Shown one piece after another: positions 22,601 to 31,027 of a stretch of 64,000 nucleotides of DNA. How positions within the stretch are numbered: position 1 is the first letter of the stretch; each line of letters begins with the position of its first letter. The position numbers and the translations under genes are program-made. Source of the DNA: Bradyrhizobium sp. B097 (GTDB lineage: Bacteria; Pseudomonadota; Alphaproteobacteria; Rhizobiales; Xanthobacteraceae); contig NZ_CP152412.1 of NCBI RefSeq assembly GCF_038957035.1, positions 2,600,501-2,664,500 of the forward strand. Reading direction: 5' to 3'. The notes under the pieces are model-generated. The model saw only the letters and a list, made by a program, of their open reading frames with translations. It was not told where the DNA came from and searched no databases.

Positions 22601-22947
22601 AGCTCGGTGATGACGCGCAGGCCGCGCTTCTTGGCCTCCTGGATGAAGCGCTTGAAGTCCTTCATCGTCCCGAAATCGGGATTGATGTCGCCATAGTCGC
22701 CGATGTCGTAGCCGTCGTCGCGGCCGGGCGAGGGATAGAACGGCAACAGCCACAGCGCGGTGACGCCGAGCTCCTGCAGATAGCCGAGCTTCTCCGTCAG
22801 GCCTGTGAAGTCGCCGATGCCGTCATTGTTGCTGTCGGCGAACGCCTTGACGTGCAGCTGGTAGATGATGGCGTCCTTGTACCACAGCTGGTCCGCGGTT
22901 TCGGTCGCGACCTTCTCCTGGCTATTGACGGAGGAGAATACGTTCAT
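19642..22947 (-). CDS. treS: TreS-maltokinase fusion: trehalose synthase with C-terminal maltose kinase
   Basis: Two enzymes in one 1101-residue chain. The N-terminal GH13 domain (about 1-560) interconverts trehalose and maltose: Asp about 218 in [10 protein letters not shown], Glu about 260 in [11 protein letters not shown] and Asp about 326 in RNHDELTLE. The C-terminal half (about 600-1101) is a maltokinase with an aminoglycoside-kinase-like fold: HGDLHLGQ (Asp about 951) and IIDFDGGPG. It makes maltose 1-phosphate for GlgE. The frame is open upstream, but the ATG at 22945-22947 has GGAG before it. The glgE stop lies 10 bases upstream. Confidence 0.96.
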   Translation of the reverse strand: MNVFSSVNSQEKVATETADQLWYKDAIIYQLHVKAFADSNNDGIGDFTGLTEKLGYLQELGVTALWLLPFYPSPGRDDGYDIGDYGDINPDFGTMKDFKRFIQEAKKRGLRVITELVINHTSDQHAWFKRARRSPPNSSARSWYVWSDTDQKYLDTRIIFTDTEKSNWTWDPEAGQFYWHRFFSHQPDLNFDNPRVVRAIVQVMKRWLDTGVDGFRLDAIPYLCERDGTNNENLPETHAIIKRLRQELDAYAKGKILLAEANQWPEDVQEYFGHGDECHMAYHFPLMPRIYMAIAQEDRFPITDILRQTPDIPAAAQWALFLRNHDELTLEMVTDVERDYLWSTYANDPRARINVGIRRRLAPLMDNDRRKIELMNSLLLSFPGTPIIYYGDEIGMGDNIYLGDRNGVRTPMQWSPDRNGGFSRADPARLYAPMIMDPVYGYESVNVEAQSRSLSSLLSATKRLIAVRKSTLAFGRGTMTFIRPENRSVLAYVRQYQGEAILCVANLSRSAQATELDLSAFKDRIPLEMLGRTRFPAIGELPYMITLAPYGFYWFQLQERDKSEPVKPRAVPEFETLVVPLGSTWTSLARERGVFEHDVLPGHLARTRWYPEHSAKAIQPTLVSAIPFCDIGDNRPWLIFFETTERGNTSRYVLPMQIEWVRFDRERYNPRAFAAVRQGAREGTLLDVSTDQIFTGLFLRNLRENLTVDEGEQRLKLEFRPTSRFSDRPVRQPERIRVFENDQPHSTALVDNEYVTKIYRKLEVGINPEIEMGRFLTEVVNFPNTPALLGTSELVEGDNRSAIAVLHAMVVNQGDLWTVAAAHLDRLVERQRLLAASENPEENGDHATYLRHLSHSGKRLAELHIALASNRDLPDFAPEPTRPEDLQRWSDEIMARAERVFDTLKQRRGSLKEADRLLADQLQAQHDMLPERLKALLPRETDGFSIRHHGDLHLGQLLVVKDDVFIIDFDGGPGRTIAERRRKAPAARDVAGLIRSIDYAATVALERALKVAPDESGRLSLALAEWRDQAADALLAAYRETMAGQRLWPADARAADRLLNFFLLEKAFYEIEYELANRPDWLRVPLTGLLRLLAQQPHEVA

Positions 22948-22957
22948 GACGGCTCCT

Positions 22958-24907
22958 TCAGGCGACACAGCGCAACAGCAACGCGGGATCGCGCGCAGGA
23001 TCCAGACGCAGGCGGATGCCTCCCCATTCGAGCGCATGACGCGCGCCGGTGACGAGGTCTTCCACGGCCGTGACGGGGCGGCGGGCATCGCCCTGGCCGA
23101 CCATGACGTCGCCGAGCGGAAGCCAGACGTCGCGGGGCTCGGACGATAACGCAATCGCGGCCGCGATCACATTGCCCTGATCGGCCGCCTCCTTGACGAA
23201 GCCGATCACGCCGCCGTCATCGACATTGATAAAGCGCAGATCGGCGAATTGTTGCAGGGCCGGATTTCCGTGCCTGATTTGGTTGAGGGCCGCGATATAG
23301 GGCTTGATGTTCCCGGCCTGGTCCCAGTCGCGAACCCTGATCTCGTATTTCTCGGAGTTGAGATATTCCTCGCGGCCGGGCACCGGCGTGTGCTCGAGCA
23401 ATTCGAAGCCGCTATAGATGCCGTAGTTGCTTGAAAGCGTCGCGGCCAGCGCGAGACGCGACTTGAACATCCAGGATTCGCCGCTTTGCAGGTGGAAGGG
23501 CAGGATGTCAGGTGTGTTGACGAAGAAATTCGGCCGAAAGAAGTCGCGATCGGGATACGAGATCAACTCGCCGAGATACTGTTCGAGCTCGGAACGCTGC
23601 GTGCGCCAGGTGAAGTAAGTGTACGATTGCGTGAAGCCGAGCTTGGCGAGACCCTTCATCAGTTTCGGCCGCGCGAACGCCTCCGAAAGGAACAGCACGT
23701 CCGGATCACTGTCCTGCACCTCGCGGATCAGCCATTCCCAGAATGCCAGCGGCTTGGTGTGCGGATTGTCGACCCGGAAGATCTTCACGCCCTGTTCGAC
23801 CCAGAACAGCACCACATCGCGCAACGCGCGCCACAGCGCGGCGGCATCCTTGGATTCGAAATCCGGATTGACGACATCGTCCCAGCGCTGCGGCGAATGT
23901 TCGGCCGTCCGCATCGATCCGTCCGGACGCCGCTTGAACCACTCCGGATGCGCCGTGAGCCAGGGATGATCGGGCGAGCATTGCACCGCGAAATCGAGCG
24001 CGACCTCGAGGCCGTGGGCCTGGCATGCCGCCACGAAGGCGCGGAAGGCGTCGAGCGTGCCGAGCTCCGGATGCACCGCGTCGTGGCCGCCCTCGGCCGC
24101 GCCGATCGCATAGGAGCTGCCGGGATCGCCGGCCTGCGCGACGGCGGCATTGTTGCGGCCCTTGCGATGGGTCCGCCCGATCGGGTGGATCGGCGCCAGC
24201 AGCACGACGTCGAAGCCCATCGCCGCGATATCGGGCAGCCGCGCGATGCAGTCGTTGAAGGTCGCGTGCATGCCCGGCGTCTTGCCCTGGCTGCGCGGAA
24301 ACATCTGATACCACGCGCCGCTGCGCGCCCGTGGCCGGTCGGCGGTGAGAGGATAGAGCTGCGATCGCACCAGGTCGCGGCGAAACTGGCTGCCGGCCAT
24401 CGCCTCCCGCAATTCGGGTGCGAGCAGCGCGCCCGGCTCGCCGGTCTGCAGAAAGATTTCGCACTGCCTGATGATGACAGCGGCCGCGGCCGGGCCACCG
24501 GCCTGCGCCCGGGTCAGCATGCCCGCGCCTTCGACGGCATCCAGCGTGTGGTCGCCGCCGTCGCGTTGCTTCTGCTCGAAGCGATGCCGCCAGCTGGCGA
24601 ATTCGTCGGTCCAGGCCTCGATCGCGTAGCTGTAGCGGCCGGGCCGGTCGGGCGCGAAGGTGCCGCCCCAGCGGTCGTCGCTGTGCAACGTCATCGGCGC
24701 GTGTTGCCATTCGCCGTCGCCTTCGTGCCGCCACACCAACGCCGCTGCGATCACCTCATGTCCGTCACGGTAGATGTCGGCCCACACCTCGACAGGTTCG
24801 CCCGCGATGCGCTTGACCGCAAAGCGGCCGCCATCAACCGACGGATAGACATCGGTAATATGAAAAGTGCCGTGGGCACTCTCGACAGGCCGGGCGGTTT
24901 TGTTCAC
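22958..24907 (-). CDS. glgE: GlgE, alpha-1,4-glucan:maltose-1-phosphate maltosyltransferase
   Basis: GlgE extends alpha-1,4-glucan with maltose from maltose 1-phosphate, the product of the TreS-Mak fusion encoded next. It is a GH13_3 enzyme: FDVVLLAPIHPIGRTHRKG, nucleophile Asp about 380 in KIFRVDNPHTKP and acid Glu about 409 in LFLSEAFARPKLM; the 29-residue spacing matches characterised GlgE. The open frame reaches 25189. The GTG at 24905-24907 (NKTARPVESAHGTFHI) is chosen because homology begins just after it, but the ribosome site is weak. Length from there is 649 residues. It is the first gene of the minus-strand glucan operon. Confidence 0.94.
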   Translation of the reverse strand: MNKTARPVESAHGTFHITDVYPSVDGGRFAVKRIAGEPVEVWADIYRDGHEVIAAALVWRHEGDGEWQHAPMTLHSDDRWGGTFAPDRPGRYSYAIEAWTDEFASWRHRFEQKQRDGGDHTLDAVEGAGMLTRAQAGGPAAAAVIIRQCEIFLQTGEPGALLAPELREAMAGSQFRRDLVRSQLYPLTADRPRARSGAWYQMFPRSQGKTPGMHATFNDCIARLPDIAAMGFDVVLLAPIHPIGRTHRKGRNNAAVAQAGDPGSSYAIGAAEGGHDAVHPELGTLDAFRAFVAACQAHGLEVALDFAVQCSPDHPWLTAHPEWFKRRPDGSMRTAEHSPQRWDDVVNPDFESKDAAALWRALRDVVLFWVEQGVKIFRVDNPHTKPLAFWEWLIREVQDSDPDVLFLSEAFARPKLMKGLAKLGFTQSYTYFTWRTQRSELEQYLGELISYPDRDFFRPNFFVNTPDILPFHLQSGESWMFKSRLALAATLSSNYGIYSGFELLEHTPVPGREEYLNSEKYEIRVRDWDQAGNIKPYIAALNQIRHGNPALQQFADLRFINVDDGGVIGFVKEAADQGNVIAAAIALSSEPRDVWLPLGDVMVGQGDARRPVTAVEDLVTGARHALEWGGIRLRLDPARDPALLLRCVA

Positions 24908-24976
24908 GGTGATGCCGCCATTGAATAGGCAAATGAAGTCCCCGCGCCGGGAAGGAGGCACGCCAGACCCATATAG

Positions 24977-25002
24977 AAAGCCGCTCGCCGGGTAATGGTT
25001 CC
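24977..25002 (-). promoter_or_regulatory. Weak EcfG-like promoter candidate facing glgE
   Basis: On the minus strand GGAAC (25002-24998), 17 bases, then CTTT (24980-24977), about 70 bases before the glgE start. Its -35 forms, with the -35 of the malQ promoter, the inverted repeat GTTCCC-ggt-GGGAAC (24998-25012). The -10 departs from CGTT at one position. Confidence 0.3.
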
Positions 25003-25007
25003 CGGTG

Positions 25008-25032
25008 GGAACGCCGGATAGGGTAGAGCGTT
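25008..25032 (+). promoter_or_regulatory. EcfG-type general stress promoter of malQ-GH15
   Basis: GGAAC (25008-25012), exactly 16 bases, then CGTT (25029-25032): a full match to the alphaproteobacterial general-stress sigma factor consensus GGAAC-N16/17-CGTT. It lies in the divergent gene-free stretch between glgE and malQ, 78 bases before the malQ ATG. Sequence match seen; control by EcfG inferred. Confidence 0.65.
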
Positions 25033-25110
25033 GAACATCAACTATCCCTTTCCCGTATCTGTACAATTTAGCAACGATCCCAATACCGTTGCGAGCAAGC
25101 AGCGTGCCGA

Positions 25111-27060
25111 ATGGACCTTTACGCCAAAGCCCAGACCCTGGGAATCCAGACCGAGTATATCGATGGGAGCGGTCACCGCCGTGTGACAACCCCCGAGGCG
25201 CTGACGGCGATCCTCGCGGCGCTGCCGCCCCAGACGCCGCGTCGGATGATCGCCGATCCCGTGGTCGTCAGAGGCGGCCATGGCGGACAGACGCAGCTCG
25301 CCGAGACGGCCCGGCTTCCGGTGCAATGGAAGCTCACCAACGGCACTGCGGTGCTCGCGCAAGGCGAGGCGCATGAGCGGAGTGTGACGTGGCCGTCGGG
25401 CCTGCCCGAGGGCGTGCACCGGCTGCAGCTCAAGGACGCATCGGGCAGCGAGGAGCTGCCGTTTCTGGTGGCGCCGGACGGCGCATTCGGCGGCGCGTTC
25501 GACCGCTGCTGGGTCATCGCGGTCCAGCTCTATGGCGTGCGGTCCGCGCGCAACTGGGGCATCGGTGACTTCACCGATCTGCATGGCCTGCTCGAATTCG
25601 CCCATCGGCTCGGCGCCGACGGGATCGGGCTCAATCCGCTGCATGCGCTGTTCGACGATCGGCCCGGCGATTGCAGTCCGTACTCGCCGAACAGCCGGCT
25701 GTTCCTCAACGCGCTCTATATCGACGTCGCGAAGATTCCCGAATTCCGCGCCGACGCCGAGACGCAAGCCGCGCTGGCGCAGCTCCGCAGCCGCGACATG
25801 GTCGACTATGTCGGTGCCGCGGCGCTGAAATGGCCCGCGCTGCGTGCGGCCTTCGCGGCCTTCAAGGCCAATCCCGGCCTCGGCCGCTGGCAGGATTTCG
25901 AGGCCTATCGCAAGGAGCAGGGCGTGCTGCTGTCGCGCTTCGCCTGCTTCGAGGTGATACGGCATAAGTTCAATACGCCGTGGTGGGAATGGCCGGACGA
26001 GTGGCGGCAGCCCAATGATGCGGCGTGCGCGAAATTGCGCCGGGCGCGCGACACCGCCACCGAGGTCGAGTTCGTCGAATTCGTGCAATGGACCGCGGAC
26101 CGGCAGCTCGGCGCCTGCCAGGCGCTCGCGCACAAGCTCGGCATGCGGGTCGGGCTCTATCTCGACGTCGCCGTCGGCGTGCAGTCGGATGGCTTCGACG
26201 CCTGGAATGAGCAGGTCGCGATCTCGCGTCATCTCGGCGTCGGCGCGCCGCCGGACCCGCTCAACACCGCGGGCCAGGACTGGGGACTTGCCGGCTTCAA
26301 CGCCGCGGGCCTCGAGCAGCGCTCGTTCGAGCCGTTCAGGCAGATGCTGCGCGCCTCGATGCACCATGCCGGCGCGATCAGGCTCGATCACGCCTTCGGG
26401 CTGAAGCGGCTTTATCTCGTGCCGCGCGGCTTCGGCCCGGCCAATGGCGCCTATGTGCTGATGCCGTTCGAGGCGCTGCTAGCGGCGACCGCGCAGGAGA
26501 GCACAGCAAACCGCTGCGTCGTGATCGGCGAGGACCTCGGCACCGTGCCCCCGGGCTTCCGCGAGCAGATGAACGGCTGGGGCATCTGGTCGTATCTGGT
26601 GATGATGTTCGAGACCGACGACCAGGGCGTCTTCCGCAACGCCGACTATTACCTGCCGAACGCGCTGGTGACGTTCAACACCCACGACCTGTCGACCTAT
26701 GCCGGCTGGCGCTCGTTCAGCGACCTCAAGACCAAGCGCGCGCTCGGGATCGATCCCGGCGAGACCGACCAGGGGCGCTGGGATGCGCTCGGCCATCTCG
26801 ACGACGTGCTGCGCCGTCACGATATCCACCACAATGATTTCTATTCGGTGGTGAGCTTCATGGCACGGACGCGGTCGCGGATGATGGCGGTTTCGATGGA
26901 GGATTTGCTCGGCATCGTCGAGCAGCCGAACATCCCGGGCACCGTCTACGAGCATCCGAACTGGAAACGGCGGCTGCCGGTCTCGATCGAGCACCTCGCG
27001 TCGGCGATCGACGTCGACGCGCTCAAGCGTGCAACCCGCGAGCGGTCGCACGCAGGCTAA
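25111..27060 (+). CDS. malQ: MalQ, 4-alpha-glucanotransferase (amylomaltase)
   Basis: MalQ transfers alpha-1,4-glucan segments between maltodextrins and releases glucose. A 649-residue GH77 enzyme: GVRSARNWGIGDFTDL, CSPYSPNSRLFLNALY, Asp in AIRLDHAFGLKRLYLVPRG, Glu in CVVIGEDLGTVP and TFNTHDLSTYAGW are all classic MalQ motifs. The ATG at 25111 has only a weak ribosome site. It diverges from glgE and is followed after 15 bases by a GH15 gene, forming a two-gene operon with its own stress-type promoter. It would recycle short glucans left by TreX/TreY/TreZ. Confidence 0.96.
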   Translation: MDLYAKAQTLGIQTEYIDGSGHRRVTTPEALTAILAALPPQTPRRMIADPVVVRGGHGGQTQLAETARLPVQWKLTNGTAVLAQGEAHERSVTWPSGLPEGVHRLQLKDASGSEELPFLVAPDGAFGGAFDRCWVIAVQLYGVRSARNWGIGDFTDLHGLLEFAHRLGADGIGLNPLHALFDDRPGDCSPYSPNSRLFLNALYIDVAKIPEFRADAETQAALAQLRSRDMVDYVGAAALKWPALRAAFAAFKANPGLGRWQDFEAYRKEQGVLLSRFACFEVIRHKFNTPWWEWPDEWRQPNDAACAKLRRARDTATEVEFVEFVQWTADRQLGACQALAHKLGMRVGLYLDVAVGVQSDGFDAWNEQVAISRHLGVGAPPDPLNTAGQDWGLAGFNAAGLEQRSFEPFRQMLRASMHHAGAIRLDHAFGLKRLYLVPRGFGPANGAYVLMPFEALLAATAQESTANRCVVIGEDLGTVPPGFREQMNGWGIWSYLVMMFETDDQGVFRNADYYLPNALVTFNTHDLSTYAGWRSFSDLKTKRALGIDPGETDQGRWDALGHLDDVLRRHDIHHNDFYSVVSFMARTRSRMMAVSMEDLLGIVEQPNIPGTVYEHPNWKRRLPVSIEHLASAIDVDALKRATRERSHAG

Positions 27061-27075
27061 CGCGGAGCATGGCGC

Positions 27076-28884
27076 GTGGCCTCTCGCATCGAAGACTACG
27101 GACTGATCGGGGACTGCGAGACCGCAGCGCTGGTCGGCCGTGACGGCTCGATCGACTGGCTGTGCTGGCCGGCGTTCGATTCCGACGCCTGCTTCGCGGC
27201 GCTGCTCGGCACGTCGCGGAATGGCCGCTGGCTGCTGGCGCCCGCCGGGGAAATCAGGCAGACCTCCCGCCGCTATTGGGACGATACGCTGATCCTGGAG
27301 ACGCGGTTCGAGACCGAGGACGGCGTGGTCGCGCTGATCGACTTCATGCCGCCGCGCGGCCATGCCTCCGACGTGGTCCGCCTGGTTCGCGGCATCAGCG
27401 GCCGCGTCACGATGCACATGGAGCTGGTGATCCGCTTCGGCTTCGGCGTCGATGTCCCCTGGGTGAAGAAGAACCCGGACGGCGAGGGGCTGCTGGCGAT
27501 CAGCGGGCGGGACATGACCGTACTGCGCACGCCGGTCAAGACATCAGGCAAGGACCTGACCACGATCGCCGATTTCGAGGTCGGCGAGGGCGACACCGTG
27601 CCGTTCGTCCTGACATATGGTGCGTCGTATCAACCGGTGCCGGAGCCCATCGATCCCGAGGCGGCGCTGAAGGATACCGAGGACTACTGGAAGGAATGGT
27701 GCAGCCGTTCGACTTATGACGGCAGCTATCAGCGCGGTCTCGTGATGCGCTCGCTGATCACGCTGAAGGCGCTGACCTTCAGGCCGACCGGCGGCATCGT
27801 TGCGGCGCCGACCACGTCATTGCCGGAAAAGCTCGGCGGCGCGCGCAACTGGGACTACCGGTTCTGCTGGCTGCGCGATGCCACCTTTACGCTGCTGGCG
27901 CTGATGAATTCGGGCTACACCGAGGAGGCGGCCGCCTGGCACAACTGGCTGCTGCGGGCCGCGGCCGGTGCTCCCGCCAACATGCAGATCATGTACGGCA
28001 TCCTGGGCCAGCGGCGCCTGTTGGAATGGGAAGCCGGGTGGCTGCCCGGCTATGAGGGGGCGCAGCCGGTCCGCGTCGGCAATGCCGCGCATGCGCAGCT
28101 GCAACTCGACGTCTATGGCGAGCTGATCGACGCCTTCCACCAGTCCCGTATGGCCAAGCTGAAGCTCGACGAAGAGAACTGGTCGCTCGAATGCACCGTC
28201 GTCGCTCATCTCGCCGACGTCTGGGACCAGCCGGATCACGGCATCTGGGAGCGGCGCGGCACGCCCAGACACTACGTGTTCTCCAAGGTGATGTGCTGGG
28301 TCGCCTTCGACCGCGCCATCAAGAGCGCGGAGCGGTTCGGCTTCAACGGACCGCTGGTCAAATGGCGGGTGCTGCGCGAGGCCATTCATCGCGACGTCTG
28401 CCGGCAGGGCTTCAATCCTGGTCTCGACAGCTTCGTCGAGAGCTACGGGTCAAAGCTGCTCGACGCCAGCCTGCTGCTGCTGCCGTCGGTCGGCTTCCTG
28501 CCGCCGTCCGATCCGCGCATCCGCGGCACGATCGCGGCGGTCGAACGGCACATGATGCGCGACGGGTTCGTACTGCGGCACGATCCGCGCGAGGTGTCCG
28601 ACGAAATCCAGCCGATCGAGGGCGCGTTCCTGGCCTGCAGCCTGTGGCTCGCCGACGCCCATGTGCTGGCGGGCAATGTCGACAAGGCGCAAACCATGTT
28701 CGGCCGCGTCGTCGCGGTCGCCAACGATCTCGGGCTGCTGGCGGAGGAGTTCGACTCCGGCGCCGGCCGGCAGACCGGTAACTTTCCGCAGGCGCTGACC
28801 CATATCGCGCTGATCAACACGGCGCATAATCTCAGTGCCGCCAGGGCCGACGCCGAGAAGCCGGCGGTGCAGCGGTCGACCTGA
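27076..28884 (+). CDS. GH15 family glucoamylase or trehalase
   Basis: A 602-residue (alpha/alpha)6-barrel enzyme. The N-terminal motif YGLIGDCETAALVGRDGSID, the central ARNWDYRFCWLRDATFTL and the C-terminal GNFPQALTHIALINTA (with EEFD just before) are the family's substrate and catalytic regions. Bacterial members of this subfamily include both glucoamylases and acid trehalases, so the substrate cannot be set from sequence alone; with trehalose and glucan genes on both sides, either fits. The start is GTG at 27076 with GGAGC upstream. A strong terminator overlaps the stop codon. Confidence 0.9.
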   Translation: MASRIEDYGLIGDCETAALVGRDGSIDWLCWPAFDSDACFAALLGTSRNGRWLLAPAGEIRQTSRRYWDDTLILETRFETEDGVVALIDFMPPRGHASDVVRLVRGISGRVTMHMELVIRFGFGVDVPWVKKNPDGEGLLAISGRDMTVLRTPVKTSGKDLTTIADFEVGEGDTVPFVLTYGASYQPVPEPIDPEAALKDTEDYWKEWCSRSTYDGSYQRGLVMRSLITLKALTFRPTGGIVAAPTTSLPEKLGGARNWDYRFCWLRDATFTLLALMNSGYTEEAAAWHNWLLRAAAGAPANMQIMYGILGQRRLLEWEAGWLPGYEGAQPVRVGNAAHAQLQLDVYGELIDAFHQSRMAKLKLDEENWSLECTVVAHLADVWDQPDHGIWERRGTPRHYVFSKVMCWVAFDRAIKSAERFGFNGPLVKWRVLREAIHRDVCRQGFNPGLDSFVESYGSKLLDASLLLLPSVGFLPPSDPRIRGTIAAVERHMMRDGFVLRHDPREVSDEIQPIEGAFLACSLWLADAHVLAGNVDKAQTMFGRVVAVANDLGLLAEEFDSGAGRQTGNFPQALTHIALINTAHNLSAARADAEKPAVQRST

Positions 28885-28915
28885 TCGTGGTTTTTGCTTT
28901 GCTCACGATCTTTTT
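28883..28915 (+). terminator. Rho-independent terminator of malQ-GH15
   Basis: Perfect stem GATCGTG (28883-28889) and CACGATC (28904-28910) with a 14-base loop, followed directly by TTTTT (28911-28915). The stem begins inside the stop codon of the GH15 gene. The opposing HAD gene ends at 28927. Confidence 0.8.
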
Positions 28916-28926
28916 AGAAAGCCGCC

Positions 28927-29733
28927 TTAAAGGCTCATCGTCAGCACCGTGTCCATCGCGCGCGCGAAACCATCGTGCTCGTTGGTTTCGGTGACATGGG
29001 TGGCGCGCGCCTTCACGTCATCGCTGGCATTGCCCATCGCGAACGAGACGCCGCTTCGCGCAAACATCGGCAGATCGTTCTGCATGTCGCCGATTGTGGC
29101 GACATTCTCCAGCGCCACGCCGAGGCGCTTCGCGATGCCCTCGACGAAGGTGCCCTTGTCGTGGCCGGGCGGGGTGACGTCGAGATAGTAGGTCTGCGAG
29201 CGGACCGCGGTCGCATCATTGCCGACCATCTGCTGCATCTCTGCCTCGCAGCGCTGCAGCAGAGGTGCATCCGAGCTCGCGCCGACGATCTTGCAGGCCT
29301 GGTCGAGATAGGGCGTGAAATCGCTGACGATGGTCGGGTCATGCTTGATCGCGCGCTTTTCGTGCGCGTTGTACTCGCCGTCAGGATTCCGGGTCAGCCA
29401 GCGGTCGTTGGTGAACAGCCAGATGTCGACGCCGCGCTCGCGGAGCAGGTCGACGCTGCGTTTGGCGATGGCGGGGGGGATCAAATGCTGCTCGATCGGC
29501 TTCAGTTGCGGATCGACGATCGAAGAGCCGTTGAAGGCGCCGACCGGCAGCGTGATCGCGAGCGGCGCGACCAGGAAGCCCATCCCGATCGTCGGCCGGC
29601 TGGAGACGATGGTGAAGCCGATGCCGGCCTCGTGCAGCCTGCGCACCGCGGTCAGGGCGCCGTCGGTCAGGGTCTTGTCCTTGGTGAGCAGCGTGCCGTC
29701 GACATCGGATACGACAAGAGCGATGCGGGTCAT
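28927..29733 (-). CDS. Cof-type HAD-superfamily sugar phosphatase
   Basis: A 268-residue HAD hydrolase. Motif I is DVDGTLLTKDKTL (nucleophile Asp in DVDGT), motif II is the SS pair in TIVSSRPTIGMG and motif IV is GDMQNDLPMF with a C2 cap between, typical of Cof/YbiV phosphatases that dephosphorylate sugar phosphates or cofactors. The substrate is not predictable. The ATG overlaps the gntK stop as ATGA, and it is the last gene of the pentose phosphate operon, which suggests a sugar-phosphate substrate (inference). Confidence 0.88.
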   Translation of the reverse strand: MTRIALVVSDVDGTLLTKDKTLTDGALTAVRRLHEAGIGFTIVSSRPTIGMGFLVAPLAITLPVGAFNGSSIVDPQLKPIEQHLIPPAIAKRSVDLLRERGVDIWLFTNDRWLTRNPDGEYNAHEKRAIKHDPTIVSDFTPYLDQACKIVGASSDAPLLQRCEAEMQQMVGNDATAVRSQTYYLDVTPPGHDKGTFVEGIAKRLGVALENVATIGDMQNDLPMFARSGVSFAMGNASDDVKARATHVTETNEHDGFARAMDTVLTMSL

Positions 29734-30263
29734 GAGTGGTCCAGCTTCAGTTGACTGACAATGTCTTCGACGATGCTGTCGACCGAACGGTCGATCGCAA
29801 CCGTGATCGGGCGTTCGTCCGGTGTCGGCGGCTCCAGCGTCTTGAATTGGCTGGCGAGCAGGCCCGGCGGCATGAAATGGTCCTTGCGCGCGGCCAGCCG
29901 TGTGGCGATCAGCTCCTGCGTGCCGTCGAGGAAGACGATGCGGATATCGTCGCGGCCATGCACCAGGATGTCGCGATAGGCGCGCTTCAGCGCGGAGCAG
30001 GCGATGACGGCGCGTTCGCGGACGCCGCAGGTGCGGTCGATCTCATTGGCGATGGCGCGCAGCCAGGGCCAGCGATCCTCGTCGGTGAGCGGCTGGCCGG
30101 AATGCATTTTCGCGACATTGCTCGGCGGATGAAAGCTGTCGCCGTCCTCGAAGCGCCAGCCGATCCTGATCGCAAGGCGGTCGGCGATGGTGCTCTTGCC
30201 CGAGCCGGAGACGCCCATCACGACCAGTGCGCAGGGGTTTTGCCCGTCACCCAAGAAAGTCAC
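29730..30263 (-). CDS. gntK: Gluconokinase
   Basis: GntK phosphorylates D-gluconate to 6-phosphogluconate, the substrate of Gnd encoded in the same operon. The 177-residue P-loop kinase has VMGVSGSGKSTIADRLA, EDGDSFHPPSNVAKM, GQPLTDEDRWPWL and ACSALKRAYRDIL, all diagnostic of GntK. The start appears to be GTG at 30261-30263, 9 bases after the pgl stop; the ribosome site is poor and a slightly later start is possible. It would link periplasmic sugar oxidation to the pentose phosphate or Entner-Doudoroff routes. Confidence 0.93.
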   Translation of the reverse strand: MTFLGDGQNPCALVVMGVSGSGKSTIADRLAIRIGWRFEDGDSFHPPSNVAKMHSGQPLTDEDRWPWLRAIANEIDRTCGVRERAVIACSALKRAYRDILVHGRDDIRIVFLDGTQELIATRLAARKDHFMPPGLLASQFKTLEPPTPDERPITVAIDRSVDSIVEDIVSQLKLDHS

Positions 30264-30272
30264 CCAAGAGCA

Positions 30273-31025
30273 TCATCCACGAAAATCCTCCGGCAGCGCG
30301 GCCTGATCGATCAGCCAGACGGTTTCGCCCAGCGATCGCGCGCGGTTTGCCGGCAGGTTCTCGCCTGCGAACAGGCGCGTCAAGATCGCGCGCTTGTTTT
30401 CGCCCGCGACCTCGAACAGCATCTCGCGGCAGGAGGCGAGGGCGGGCAGGGTCAAGGAGACTCGCGGCACGAACGGCTCGACGTTCGCCTTCGGCACCCC
30501 GACCACCCAGCGCTGGGTCTCCTCGACCGCGGGATAGCCCGGAAACAGCGAGGCGGTGTGGCCGTCGGGCCCGATGCCCATCAGCACCAGGTCGAACAGC
30601 GGCCGCTTCGGATCGAGCTGTTCGGCGCCGTAGAAGGCCATCAGCTCGTTCTCGTACAGCGCCGCGCTGACGTCGGGATCCCTGAGATCGGCGGTGTCGG
30701 TTGCGATCGGATGGACATTCGCAGCCGGAGCGCAGCGGTCGAGGAAGGCCTGGCGCGCCATGCTCATATTGTGCAGCGGGTCCTTGCGCGGCACCAGCCG
30801 CTCGTCGCCGATGAACCAGTCGATGCGGTCCCACGGAATTCTTTGGCGATAGTCCGGCGTCGCCAGCAGCTGGTAGAGCGCCTTGGGGCTGGAGCCGCCG
30901 GTGAGGCACACCGCGACCCGGCCGCTGTTCTGGTCGATCCTGGCGATCACCCGCTCGGCGGCGGTCTGCGCCAGTGCGGCCGGATCGGCGACCGTGATGA
31001 TCTTGCGCTCGCCGCTCGCGGTCAT
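30273..31025 (-). CDS. pgl: 6-phosphogluconolactonase
   Basis: Pgl hydrolyses 6-phosphogluconolactone made by Zwf. The 250-residue protein shows the SugarP-isomerase-type motifs VAVCLTGGSSPKALYQLLA, IDWFIGDERLVP, NMSMARQAF and MGIGPDGHTASLFPG. The open frame continues upstream inside zwf in another frame, but the ATG at 31023-31025, only 2 bases after the zwf stop, is the natural start. Operon order gnd-zwf-pgl-gntK covers consecutive steps of the pathway. Confidence 0.95.
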   Translation of the reverse strand: MTASGERKIITVADPAALAQTAAERVIARIDQNSGRVAVCLTGGSSPKALYQLLATPDYRQRIPWDRIDWFIGDERLVPRKDPLHNMSMARQAFLDRCAPAANVHPIATDTADLRDPDVSAALYENELMAFYGAEQLDPKRPLFDLVLMGIGPDGHTASLFPGYPAVEETQRWVVGVPKANVEPFVPRVSLTLPALASCREMLFEVAGENKRAILTRLFAGENLPANRARSLGETVWLIDQAALPEDFRG

Positions 31026-31027
31026 GG

